A stretch of 64,000 nucleotides of DNA from Glossina fuscipes (lineage: Eukaryota > Arthropoda > Insecta > Diptera > Glossinidae): assembly GCF_014805625.2 (NCBI RefSeq), contig NW_023998471.1:1404875-1468874 (forward strand), in the 5' to 3' direction. Each line of letters starts with the position of its first letter. The first letter of the stretch is position 1. Below are positions 11,897 through 23,000 of the stretch, piece after piece. The notes below the pieces were generated by a model. That model had not been told where the DNA came from. It saw nothing but the letters and a program-made list of their open reading frames with translations, and did no database searches. Position numbers and translations under genes: made by a program.

Positions 11897-12255
11897 CTGA
11901 AAATAAAAAGGAAAAAGGAAGGAAAAACAATTTTTAAAGCCATTTTCAAAAATTCGAAACTGAATCCTAATCCAATTTACTGTTCAAAATATGTAATACT
12001 GACTTACAAAATTATGCGCAAATATCTTTGCATGGATTAGTAAATAAAAATTGTATGGGAGTCAAAGTGGTTTTGACAGTTGCACTTTTTTTTCTCATTC
12101 ATTGTTTCTTTTATTTTGTTTGGTTGCATCTCTCCCTCTGCTTTTTATATGTGTATTAACAAACTATATTTTGCAAGTATTTAACTGTCGGCAATATATC
12201 AACATCCCTGAAAGATGCACAACAGATTTGCTATCTGATCTTATTTTCTTAAAAG

Positions 12256-12258
<3 letters not shown>

Positions 12259-12293
<35 letters not shown>
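12259..12293. repeat. A homopolymer, about 35 bp
   Basis: Uninterrupted run of A. Its length may be inaccurate in the assembly. Confidence 0.9.
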
Positions 12294-12295
<2 letters not shown>

Positions 12296-12429
12296 AGGAA
12301 AAAAAAGGAAAACAGAAGATAAACTAACCGAGTATAGACTCGAGCTAAAGTAGCTTAAAATAATTTTGTACCATAAATAAATAACAATGTACCGGAGACT
12401 GATTATAGAGTAGTTCGTTGGTTAGAGTT

Positions 12430-12445
12430 GGCTGGCTGGCTGGCT
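12430..12445. repeat. GGCT tetranucleotide microsatellite
   Basis: Four tandem GGCT units in hh intron 2. Confidence 0.85.
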
Positions 12446-12730
12446 GACTGTATAGTGTGTAACCGTACACACATAAGTACAAAATATAAATTAGATATGT
12501 TACCTGATACGGTTGCAGTGCGCATTGTGGGAATGAACACGAGAACAATAGAGAACAACAATCTTCAATTACTTCTTACACTTTTGTAAAAAGTTCGGTT
12601 GTGTGTTACTTATTGGCACGATATTAATTATTATCTCTATTGAACGTGAAACAAACTGCCTGCAGTTGCCGCACTGATTGCGGTAATGATTGCTACGTAT
12701 TTGATTACTTAGTGCCTACTACTTGTAGGC

Positions 12731-12762
12731 ACTCTCCCTCTCGCTCTCGCTCTCCCTCTCCG
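12731..12762. repeat. CT-rich tract (GAGA on the hh strand)
   Basis: About 32 bp of CTCTCCCTCTCGCTCTCG-type sequence. On the transcribed minus strand it is GAGAG-rich, the type of motif bound by GAGA factor in flies. Function is not shown. Confidence 0.75.
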
Positions 12763-12934
12763 ACCAGTTTTTCCTTGATTTACCGGACTTAAGAGCAGAA
12801 ACGCATTTGAATTTTCTTCGATCCAATTCTTTCGTTATTCTTCTGTTGTAAACATTTGTCTAAATGTTTGTTATTGGTATCCTTTAAAGCAGAGTTAGAC
12901 GGGGTTTGAAGCTCAATAATATTTGATGCAAAGT

Positions 12935-13275
12935 TGATTATACCTTACACCCGTCGGTGGCCTAAGTGTGTATTAAGTTTTTGCGGATGTATAGAACAGG
13001 GAAAAGAACTTAAGTTAAACCTTCCTTTTAATACACCGATCGATTCAGCATCACTTTTCACACGCTTGTCTGTCCGTCTGTCCACAATACTATTTTTCAG
13101 TTCCACCTTTCAGGTCACAATTTTTGAGACATCTTCAGGATATTTGGTATCTCAACGTGTCTTGGCGCAAGGACGAACACTATTAAAAATGGTTTAGATG
13201 GGGTCACTTTTTCGGTCACTTCCTATATAAAGTGTAAATTTGAATAACTACATATTGTAGGATATTTTGCGATGG
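12935..13275 (+). repeat. Dispersed repeat family, plus-strand copy
   Basis: Ordered blocks shared with copies at 14.85 and 30.13 kb: GATTCAGCATCACTT, GTCTGTCCGTCTGTCC, CACAATTTTTGAGAC, GGACGAACACTATT, a GGTCACTTTTTCGGTCACTT block, GTGTAAATTTG and a TTGTAGGAT end. The 87-residue open frame here is a by-product with no recognisable protein. Confidence 0.65.
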
Positions 13276-13619
13276 GCCGAGTTTTAAAGTTAAATTTTTT
13301 TTTGGCTATAAATCGAATGAAACCTAATCTCATGTGCGTGCAAACATAAATGAATCTCGTGAATATCCTCCATAATATTCAATACATCAATGAGCGTACG
13401 TAGTTGAAACAGACCACAACAAGTTTATGTGCAATTCGCTTTGTTGGACTATCTTTCATTACAAAAATCCAAAAATTCGATCTCGTTATCATACAAAGAC
13501 TTGTTTTTGTAAGAAGTCATACAAAAATGTACCCAACGATTACCTATTTTTCTCATTTCATTTCTACCGACATTTTTTTAGGTGTACTAAAACGTTTTCA
13601 TCGTATAACGATTTTTTTC

Positions 13620-13860
13620 AAATGGAACATTATGTACGCCGTGCGTTCTTGGGAAAAAGCACGTCAGTATACCGAATTTGGTCAAAAGTTGTCATCAAAG
13701 TTGATGTTCACAACAAAGGTCAGAACGCAGGCGGACAGATCGGCAGACATACAGAGAGTTCAACTTGAAATGATTGCTATTTGCCCTGCTCATCACGACT
13801 GGTGAAGGCCGTAAATGTGCGAAATATTTACGATACCCTACACCACCTTTGATATAAGAT
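13620..13860. repeat. Probable further repeat copy, ends in ATACCCTACACCAC
   Basis: Contains GGACAGATCGGCAGAC, resembling the inverted GTCCGTCTGTC block, and ends in the ATACCCTACACCAC motif common at the edges of intergenic repeats in flies. Membership in the same family is inferred from these two blocks only. Confidence 0.35.
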
Positions 13861-14844
13861 GAGACTATCTGCAGATAGTCCTAGTGGCTTGTGTTTATCT
13901 TACTGTATTCTAAGAAGTTATTCGTGTAGGAAGAGACAATGATTCTTTGGAAATCGCATACAATATATGCATTCTTAGAAATGTGTATGAGGGAAATTAG
14001 TAGTAAGTCGATCTTGTTTAGTGCTAGTAACTATTTGTAATACAACAACTGCAACAAGGAAGTAAGAAAATTACATTTACCTGTGGAGCAAATGATGAAT
14101 ACTGATCAGTTAAGAGAAATATATGTGAAAATTGCAAAAACTTTTGTTAACAATAGCATTGATCGGGAATCAATCGAAGCTGTATTCTGTCAAGCGCATG
14201 CACAAGTGCAATATTGCTCACGTAAGGTCAACATAGGAAAATTACAGTTGAATTCTTTGCAACACGAGTGATTTGTCACTTTATCTCTTAACCTTATAGT
14301 TTAGGTATATTCTACAGGTTAAGTTATTAAAATTATCAACTATGCTGGGCCCCTTTGTTATCGTAATCGGTCAAATTTTACTCCTGATCTGAGAAATTCA
14401 ATGACACTGTTCATTTCTGAATAATATAAAGGAAAAATAAAATTATTACCCAAGTTAGAAGATCCCTCGTTTAATAAAAAAATTAACCAAAATCAAAAAT
14501 CCATCTCTAATTAACTTTCACCTTCTTCTCCCGTAAAAAAAATTGAAAATCCCAAATCCACAAAATTTTCGTTATTACTACTTGGTTTGCTAGGACTCCA
14601 TTAGACTTAAGGAATCGAAAAGTTTATAATGAGCAAACAAAATCTATCGAAATAGCTTTACTTTTTATTCGAAGCTTGACCTCTTGAGAATCTTTTATTC
14701 CCAGATGCAATTAAATTACATTAGTAGGACCTTGGACCCTATAGACGAACAACACATGCTTATGTGGGTTTTCGACTATTGCAAGCAAGTTAAGTCAATT
14801 CATCTTTAGGATAGATGGCTTTTCGAAGCATTTCTTTGCGAAAC

Positions 14845-15085
14845 ATATTTTCAAAGGCTACACCACTTATGGTGCAACATCCAGAAGGACTTAAGATAGA
14901 CCCATCTTTTGTTATGTCGGGCGATTCAGAATCACTTTTTTGTCGGTCTATCCGTCTTGCATTCTTCTTTTCAACCTACAGATCGCAATTTTTGAGACGA
15001 CGAACACTATTGCAAATGATTCTGAGCAGACAACATTTTCGATCACTTCCCATAAAATGCCTTATTTTGGAAAATGTTTAGAGCA
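14845..15085 (+). repeat. Dispersed repeat family, plus-strand copy
   Basis: Has CAACATCCAGAAGGAC, TAGACCCATCTTTTGTTAT, GATTCAGAATCACTTTTTT, GTCGGTCTATCCGTC, GCAATTTTTGAGACG, GACGAACACTATT and GATCACTTCCCATA. The first blocks match minus-strand copies at 26.5 and 32.7 kb, the last ones match the 12.9 kb copy, so it links the two halves of the family. Confidence 0.65.
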
Positions 15086-15875
15086 ATAACGAAGATCGCT
15101 ACATGCTTCTACTTATTTGTATATTAGTTTTTGAAATTTTCAAAATGTAAGTAACTGAGACGTACAGTCAGTCAATCACAGCACTCCATCATCATGTAGC
15201 GTCAATGAATGGACTTCACTACGAACGTACCGATGACGTTAGTTTACTCGTAAAATATAAATAAAATTTTGAGCGAAATTTCTTTTTAATGCAAAACTCA
15301 TCACTTTAAGGCAAAACTTATAAATGGAGATTTGATAACTATAGCACAGAAAGGTTGTTGCGTGCTACTAAACTATCTTTTTTTTTGTTTTCTTTCTTTT
15401 TTGTTTGAAGATTTGATTTTTAATGTGTTGTGGTTGGTTATTCGCGTGGTAGATCATCTTGGCTGCTTCGTAAGACTTCTGGCAGAATTTCATTAACTTT
15501 GTTGTTATTTGCCCGATACGAATGGGAAGCTTGTGTTTTTTTTTTTTTATACCATTTTCTGGGGAAACAGGTATTTGGTTTTTGTTGTTGTTGCTTTTTT
15601 TGATATTTTAAATGGTACATGTTGCTAAAATGGTGATTTTGTTGCCTGAGAGCATAAAAACACTTTTTTATGTCTTTTGCGGTTAAAAACATTTACAATA
15701 CTTGTACACTATTGATGGAAAAAGCTTCAATTTTAAATACATTTCCCTCTTTTGTGATCCGTTGATACAAGCAGCTTCTTAATGATTCTTATGGTATACG
15801 TTGGACCAGTTTATAGGATTGGGAGATGCTAGATGGGTTGGATAGCGTATCCATACATATACTTTAGTTGGGTTG

Positions 15876-15877
<2 letters not shown>

Positions 15878-15907
<30 letters not shown>

Positions 15908-15913
15908 CTTATA

Positions 15914-15944
<31 letters not shown>

Positions 15945-15955
15945 TTTTTTTTTTT
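15878..15955. repeat. TA dinucleotide tracts with T run
   Basis: Two TA runs (15878-15906 and 15921-15944) separated by TATGTGTACAT-like sequence and followed by 11-12 T. More TA-rich DNA continues to about 16110. Confidence 0.9.
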
Positions 15956-16663
15956 CTGTCTCTCTTTATATATACACTAAAATGTTATATATAGATAGAT
16001 CAATTCTTATATATATATAGATATTTAATCTATATTTATATCAATATTTGTATATAAGTAAGTATATGTATGTACGCATCCCATATTTCCATCCCATATA
16101 TATATATACTACTAAACCATGAGAAACTCATTGGGTGTCGTATCATCAATTCGTTTAATTTGACAGGCACAAACCTAAACATGTCAAAACAACAACATTC
16201 TTATAAACAATACTGCGGTTAACTTAACATTAAAGCCGGTTTTTGTTTTCACCTACCTATGCATGTTCTTTTTTTTATGCACACACATATACGTACTACA
16301 CCATAAGTATGCGTATACTTTTACACATGCAAGCAGCGCATAAGTATGTTTGCTTGTGTCTACCGGTTAGAAAAGACATGAGAATGAAAAAGAAAAAAAA
16401 AAACATTTTGTATCGAGTTTGTTGAGTTATTTTAAAATAATTTCCGTTGGTGTTGTTGTCTTTCTGTTTAGACCATTTGAATGAATGTTTTATGATTCGA
16501 CCGTTTCTAATTTGATTTTATTTAACCGGACAAAAAAAAAGAAGAAAAGGAACCGCAAGATAGTTCTGATTCTGAAAATACGATAGAATGTAAGCAATAG
16601 TCGTTCGTTACATATGAACACTTATACTAAACGAGCTGCTAAGTCGATTACCTAACCGTTATA

Positions 16664-16670
<7 letters not shown>

Positions 16671-16700
<30 letters not shown>
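16671..16700. repeat. A homopolymer, 30 bp
   Basis: Run of 30 A immediately after seven T, inside hh intron 2. Confidence 0.9.
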
Positions 16701-16702
<2 letters not shown>

Positions 16703-18488
16703 AACGAAGAAGGCAAAGAATGCTTTAAAAAGAATGTTTCCATAGAACGAATGCAAATTGCACTCAGTTAGTGTCATTTCTCAGGAAGCTTTCGTTTACG
16801 AGAAGTGTCAATTTGACTTGACAGGCGAATAGGAAAGCAAATTGTTTTGTCTACATGTACATGTGTGAGAAATTATGCATATATATATAGCAGGTTGCCG
16901 AAAAAATATTGAGCGTTTCAAATTATATGCAATCGCATAAGTATTGTTTTGTTTAACGATTCTCTTCCACCTTTTCTTGCTATAAAATTTTTGTGGTTTC
17001 TGCTTAAAGAAAAATTGTAAAATGTAGTTTTCACATCATTCGTTTATTCATTTCTCTTTACTATTCGTTTTCAAAGAATTCCAGCTACACAGAGATTCAA
17101 TAAATTCGGCGATAATCAGTCAACCGTGTTCCCTCAATTGCTATCGGGTTAATAAATAGCCACGAGATCTCACCACTCTAAGAATATTGTGCAAAGATCA
17201 TTTAAAAGCTTGCTAGGTTTCTTTCAGACCCGTTTTCCTTCCTCCGGCACTATTACCGTTAGATATTTACTCATCATCAATAATTACTTATTGCTGTTCA
17301 AATACTTCAAGGCCAGTTAGGTTTATCAAAAAGTCCATCTAGCACATGAAGTAAATGAGTGAAACCTGCCCGTGAACTACTCTGCTCCTTAATTCTTGCT
17401 TGGCCTTGCAAAGACGTTTAGCACGCTATGCCGTTCTAATTGATTCTAAAAGATTCTTTTTCTATCTATTTTGCATACGTGTATACGTTTTATGACCGCT
17501 GTGAAATAGCTTGAACTCGTTTCGATTCACAATGGAGGCATATAAATTTAAATTCGTGTAAACATTTATTCTTTATATCCCGCAAGAAGGGATGTCGACG
17601 TGTCTATCACGTATTCTTGGATTGCTAAGGTTCAGCAATGTGCGTTAAAAGGTTCAAAAGGCAAATATTCTTTATTCTGAATTGATTTAGTCATGATTTA
17701 GTCAGTCCGGCAGTCCCCTCATTCCAAAAATTGACGTAGAATTGAAATTTAAAACAAGCATTGCTTTTTGAAGGAAGTTTAAAAATTGCCCTTAATTGGC
17801 CCAAAATATGTATGCGTTAAACGAAAAGCTCTACATTGCACCCCGCTCGTATAGAGAGGACAATGGTAAAATCTGTTCGATAAAGGTAATTACAATTTAA
17901 TATTTTTACTTACAAAAAAACATTTCAAGTGTGCGTTGAGATTTTTAAGCGAAAACAAGCAGGGTTAGCGCTTTTTCCCTACAGATAAGATGATCTTAAG
18001 GAAAGAAGGAATTGTACGGTTTTCATCGAAAGTAGAATTTTGTATTGAAGACTGACAAGCATTATAAAACCATCAATAGAAGTCCGATTCATTTTATCGA
18101 ACGATCTACAACAAAATAAAAATGTTTATCGGGGCCGTCTGTAAATTTAATGCAAAAGATCACAAGCGCATTACTGAGAAAAATTTGTCAAGATTAAACT
18201 AAGAACATATTTTACGGTATGTTGGGAATCGTAGCGGTTTTATAACCGACGTGCGGGACAGTATTTGCCTAACTTTCGCTTATCCGTATTTGCCTCAAAT
18301 TTTTGCGTCAATTGCAAGGATGTGAAGACTTTTAAAGATACTCTAAACCATGTTCAACTTGACTTCCTACGATTCAGGTATTATCACATCAGGTATATTC
18401 ATTATCAACACTATGTTCCAAGCGAAAAATCTCTTATTATGTTTTTTTTATTTTAATTGATAAACGCGTATGAGTTTCATGCACTTAC

Positions 18489-18756
18489 CTGATTTGACAG
18501 AGCAGTGTATATAATCACGATTTTCATAATAGACCCAATCGAAGCCGGCCTCTACAGCTAAACGTGCCAACATACCATATTTGCTAGTATCACGATCATC
18601 TGTCGTTATATCTACAGCTCGTCCCTCATAGTGTAAAGAGTTTTTACCGTGCAAGTATTCGCCATCTTCATCCCAGCTTTCAATTACTCTTAAACGAGTC
18701 GTTGGCCATTGATTTATAACCGATATGGCTAATATATCCAATTTATCTTTGCATCG
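18489..18756 (-). CDS. hh: Hedgehog, coding exon 2 (signalling domain core)
   Basis: Encodes residues 158-246 plus one base of codon 247. It is the core of the secreted ligand, which binds Patched, Ihog/Boi-type co-receptors and heparan sulphate. The start follows CTTTTAG and reads [13 protein letters not shown]; the end is SVKS before a GTAAGT donor. Calcium-site acidics are kept in [10 protein letters not shown]. The peptidase-like zinc triad is complete: His199 (SLHYEGR), Asp206 (RAVDITT) and His241 (YIHCSV), with Glu235 (VYYEN) nearby. From memory, Drosophila Hh has Thr and Tyr at two of these places, so this copy is more vertebrate-like than the Drosophila protein. The exon is in phase with both neighbours and has no stops or shifts. 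Confidence 0.97.
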
Positions 18757-18824
18757 CTAAAAGAATAGCAAAAAAACAAAGAAAAACGAAAAGAAACAAA
18801 AAAAAAATCAGTCTTTGATATGCT

Positions 18825-19256
18825 TATATATATATGCTTATATATGAATCCGTATGTAAAACATAATTTTCTATATATTATGAAAAATTTCTTTTCGAAC
18901 TTCCCATATATACATATATATATATATGTGCATATATACATAAATATTTATATATATACAAATATATATATATGTACATATGTATGTGTGCGTAGTACAA
19001 CTTTACAAATGTAAGTAAACAAGTTTTTATATATCTGTAGTAATAACAAGATGGGCACACGTGCATACACATCCCTATATATTTATGTATGAAACTATAT
19101 ACGAACGTGGGTACAAGCAATGCTTTTTTTTATCCTCTTGTATTGGTCTGTTGGGATCTTTCTTTCCGTAACAAGTTTCATTGTAAGCACATGTACATTT
19201 ATATATATATATATATACATGTATACATAACTCTGTATATAAATACATGTATACAT
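18825..19256. repeat. TA / CATA / TATG-rich simple repeat field
   Basis: Clusters of ATATAT, TACATATATA and TATGTATGTG at about 18825-18860, 18905-19000 and 19196-19256, separated by unique AT-rich DNA. Open frames through it are low-complexity Tyr/Ile runs and are not genes. Confidence 0.8.
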
Positions 19257-19957
19257 ATCTCTTTTGTTAGTCAGATGTATGTAGGGCTATTGTTGTATCT
19301 ATATAGCCTACTCCCTCACTCTTGCTGAACATTCATTAACACACTTGAGGCGTGGTAAAAGTAAATTCACTCGTTAAATGAATTTCGATAAACCAAAAAG
19401 AAAAATAAAAAAAAAAAATACTGCATCTTATGGTTTCTTTTAATTTGAGTACCAGTTTTGATAAATTCGCATTTACATACGTACATACGTATAAGCATGT
19501 TTACGGTGTACACACGCACACAGTACATATATTTTCTTGTATGTAAAATTGCTTGTGATTTATCGACTTATAATTCTAAAAGAAATTTTGCCGCCATATG
19601 CATATGTATGTATCTGTATATGTGTGCAAGATTTCATATGTAATTTTATGTTATAATGGAAAAAATACATAAATTAAATTAAAATTTTCAAAAACATATG
19701 TATATATATATATACACTAACACCTGCGTAACTTTATCATATTGGAATGTAAATTTTATGCAAATTTGCCAAGAGCAACCTTAACCTTAAAGAATCGTAA
19801 TCGCTATGCTACTTAAGTGGCATCACTGTAGCTTTTGTTGCCTTCTTAGGCTGATGCTGTGTATAACGCATAAATGTACAGATCGGCCAATTTATAAAGT
19901 ATACCTATAGCTTGACGGCAGACTTAAACTAGTGTACGTTCGTATTAAACTTTTGCC

Positions 19958-20065
19958 AGGAAAGAAAAACTTCGAGGATCTCGACTAAAAAATCAATGGT
20001 CGCGAATTCAAATCTCAAAGCACAATAGCCTTACATGCAAGGACTGTAAATTCTTTAGTCCAACT
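19958..20065 (+). mobile_element. tRNA-derived SINE, degenerate copy
   Basis: Contains CTCGACTAAAAAATCAATGG followed by GAATTCAAATCTCAA, matching the anticodon-arm and B-box regions of the copies at 3.77 and 44.6 kb. Then AATAGCCTTACATGCAAGG and TCTTTAGTCC correspond to the shortened tail. The A-box end is eroded and there is no TAA repeat. Confidence 0.55.
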
Positions 20066-23000
20066 GCAATGATCCAGAAGTCAATAGTATATTTCTTTTC
20101 TCGTATAATAACGTAAAGCATATTTGTGCGAAACGAAAGGTGATGTTTAATTATTCTTTGAAAAACTTTCCATGTCTTTGTAACGAATCATACCACGATA
20201 TCGCACTCATGAAAATCGCGGGAATACATCCAATTCTTCTTTTACACGCTCTTTTTTCACGATAACACGGTTCACCAAGGGAGCAAATACACTGTTTTTA
20301 CAAGAATTTACTGTTCCAACACGAACCCAAAAAAAAACGTTTTTTTTTATTCTAATTTTGAATTTACCATAAATCGCATTTATTTTTTACACAATTTTTT
20401 TTTGCACGAATTTCCAACACATTTAGCGCGTAAAAAAAGAGTTGATTGTTTATATGTTAAATTCATTTATTTATCCAAACAAGCTATATATAAACATAAA
20501 ACCATACATATAAACCGTATATAAAAAAGGAAAACTTTCAAAAAATAGGAAAAAATATTTGTTGATGTAAGTTCTGCATAAACTTTGCTTCAGTTCATAG
20601 TTCATAAAGAAATCTACAAACTTTCATATTACGGTTGCTGCAGTTCTGAAACGATACGCACAGTTCTTCAACGCAATTCAGCCCTGAATTGTATTCCTTC
20701 ATTGCGTTCTTCCTGCCCAAGATATGAAATTCCTTTCTGACTATGTCACGGTGATATACATCGTAGTATAGCAATACGCATTTTGCTGAAAGAGTTAATA
20801 ACAGAAGTTTATAACAGGACTGACTGACTTAGCTTTTTTGTTATTGTTAATTCCTAACTTAAAGTAAAACGAAGAGAATTCTTAAAGGATCCCATAAAGT
20901 AATCAAAAGAATTTAAGTTCAAAGTTCAAGCACGCATTAAAGGCCTTATGTGGCCAAATTCAGGTTAAGATTCGAATCAGCAGCCAAAAGCTTTATTGGG
21001 GACACATAGTGTACGTGGCTTAAGTTGTATAGACTTTGCTAATGCTTTACTTTGTAGTTTGATGGCATATTTCATCTTCACCTTATCTTGTCATTAAGCC
21101 TAGTATTTACATGTATAAGCTGTGTATTCCGGTTGCATTTGCGTTATTTACACACTTTCACAAGATTAACGTTCAAACCATTGCCAGGATTCGCTTTAAA
21201 GGCATATAATCACAATTTCCTTTGACTTCCCCTTGAGAAGTTACTGCCCTGGCCTTAGTTTCATTTTTAATAGTAGGCTTTGCCTTTGAATTCACTGAAA
21301 AGAAATAGCGCAGTAATAGTAAGAAGACGGCCGGCCGTGTATTTCGCATCAAAATCAAATCATTAAAAGTTAGATGTGTTAGCATCTTCATCGGATTCCG
21401 CAATTCTTGCCGATTGTAAGTATTTCGACAGTTTTGAATTCCGTTTTGTACGGGGTCTGCTTACATCACCTAATAGACTTAAGTAAATAATGGTTCAAAT
21501 GAGAGGAAAAACATGACAACACAAAAGTCGACATACATTTCTACAGTTAAGCTTAAAGTTTTACTATTCATTTTCCGCCAGATCTTAAGCGTCTAGAGTA
21601 TGTTAATAGGATTTCTTTTATTTCTTCAACGATTTCACGCTTTTCCCCTCAAAATATTTGAAGAACAAGTAGGTTGGAGAATGTGTCATGTGTTTTATGT
21701 TTATCTTACAGAATTGATGGCAAGGCTAATCGACCCAAATTTTATAAAAATTGCGATGCATTAATGGACTCAAGCAGACATGGGGAGTCGCAATGGTTTA
21801 TAAAGGAGTGATAATTGACGGCTTTCTGACGTGCATAAAATAAAGCGGAGCAAAATTCGGATTCATGTTTCCATGTGTGCTGATTCAATAGATCTGTAAG
21901 GCAAAAACGATGGTCAAGAAGAATTACTTTTAGATCCAGATAACACAGATATCCCACAATTATCTTAGAAAATTAAACACTTTTCATATTCTGGAAATCG
22001 ACAGAGAAGGACGCTAAAATTCAAAGCATTATTTCTACCTTAACTTCCTTTCGATTCTATTTTTATATCTAACAAGGCCATATGTAAATCTTATTATAAG
22101 CCTTATTTTGCTTATTATCCGATAGTCGATGCAGTTCAACTTTATTAACCTTAAAACATTTCCAAGCTTTCCAGGTTAAAATAAATTTCCTCTTTACTAA
22201 TTTGATGGTGTTAGTATGCAGTATGCAGGCAGAGTTTTTATTATATATAAATAGAAAAAAAGTTTTAACTTCTGTTAGATGCTTCGCGAAAACAATCTAA
22301 TCAACTCTAATTAGTTCAAATTGTTACTAATCTTTAGTTATTCAATTATATTTGTAAATATCGACTTGTTTCTATTTACATTCCACAGAATTTTTAATCT
22401 ATTTTCTAAGGTGACAGAAAGACTTAAGCGCAAAACCTGTTGTGCTAAAAACTAATTTAAATCTGAAAAGTTTTCGTAACAATAAAGAGTTTTTTTTTCT
22501 TTTTTGTTTGTTTTCGTTTCAATTTAAACCGCATACATTGTTTATTGATGTTAAATGTTTTATGAATGTAGATGACTAAATGAATTTCAGTAGTTTAACT
22601 GCTTTTATGAAGAAAAAATTGTGTGCCATTTTCTTCATATTCACCACATGGGTTATTCTTAAGGGCAAAACTAATTTTTTTCAATTCGCTCTTAGTGGAC
22701 AGTGACATTCCTTAGGGACATTTCAAAGACAAGTCACTCAGAATCATTGTAAGATTTCAAGTCAATTTGACTATACCTATACTATATTCATCTGGATGTC
22801 CCTACGTCTATCTGTAATCTGCAATTCTCAAATTAGAAAAAATTGAGAGAAAACAAGAAAACTTGACCTATACATCATTAAATGCATGTCATGACTGGAA
22901 TTTGAAAATAGGCATAAGTTGAGCCCAACTGGCAACTTTTATGGGCACACAGTGCTAGCATTATTAGTTACGAGACACGCTCGTAATTATCGAAGGAACT

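Larger units (their letters stand above)
11897..18488 (-). other. hh: hh intron 2
   Basis: About 6.6 kb between the GTAAGT donor next to 18489 and the TTTTCAG acceptor next to 11896. It holds long A and TA tracts, a CT/GA tract, a GGCT microsatellite and at least two copies of a dispersed repeat. No nested gene is recognised; a 76-codon open frame at 14041-14271 looks somewhat protein-like but is unidentified. Confidence 0.85.

Noticed and set aside
13404..13805. 133- and 113-residue overlapping frames
   Set aside because: They run through a probable repeat copy ending in ATACCCTACACCAC and show no protein pattern.
18820..19328. Several Tyr/Ile-rich open frames on both strands
   Set aside because: They are translations of TA/CATA simple repeats.
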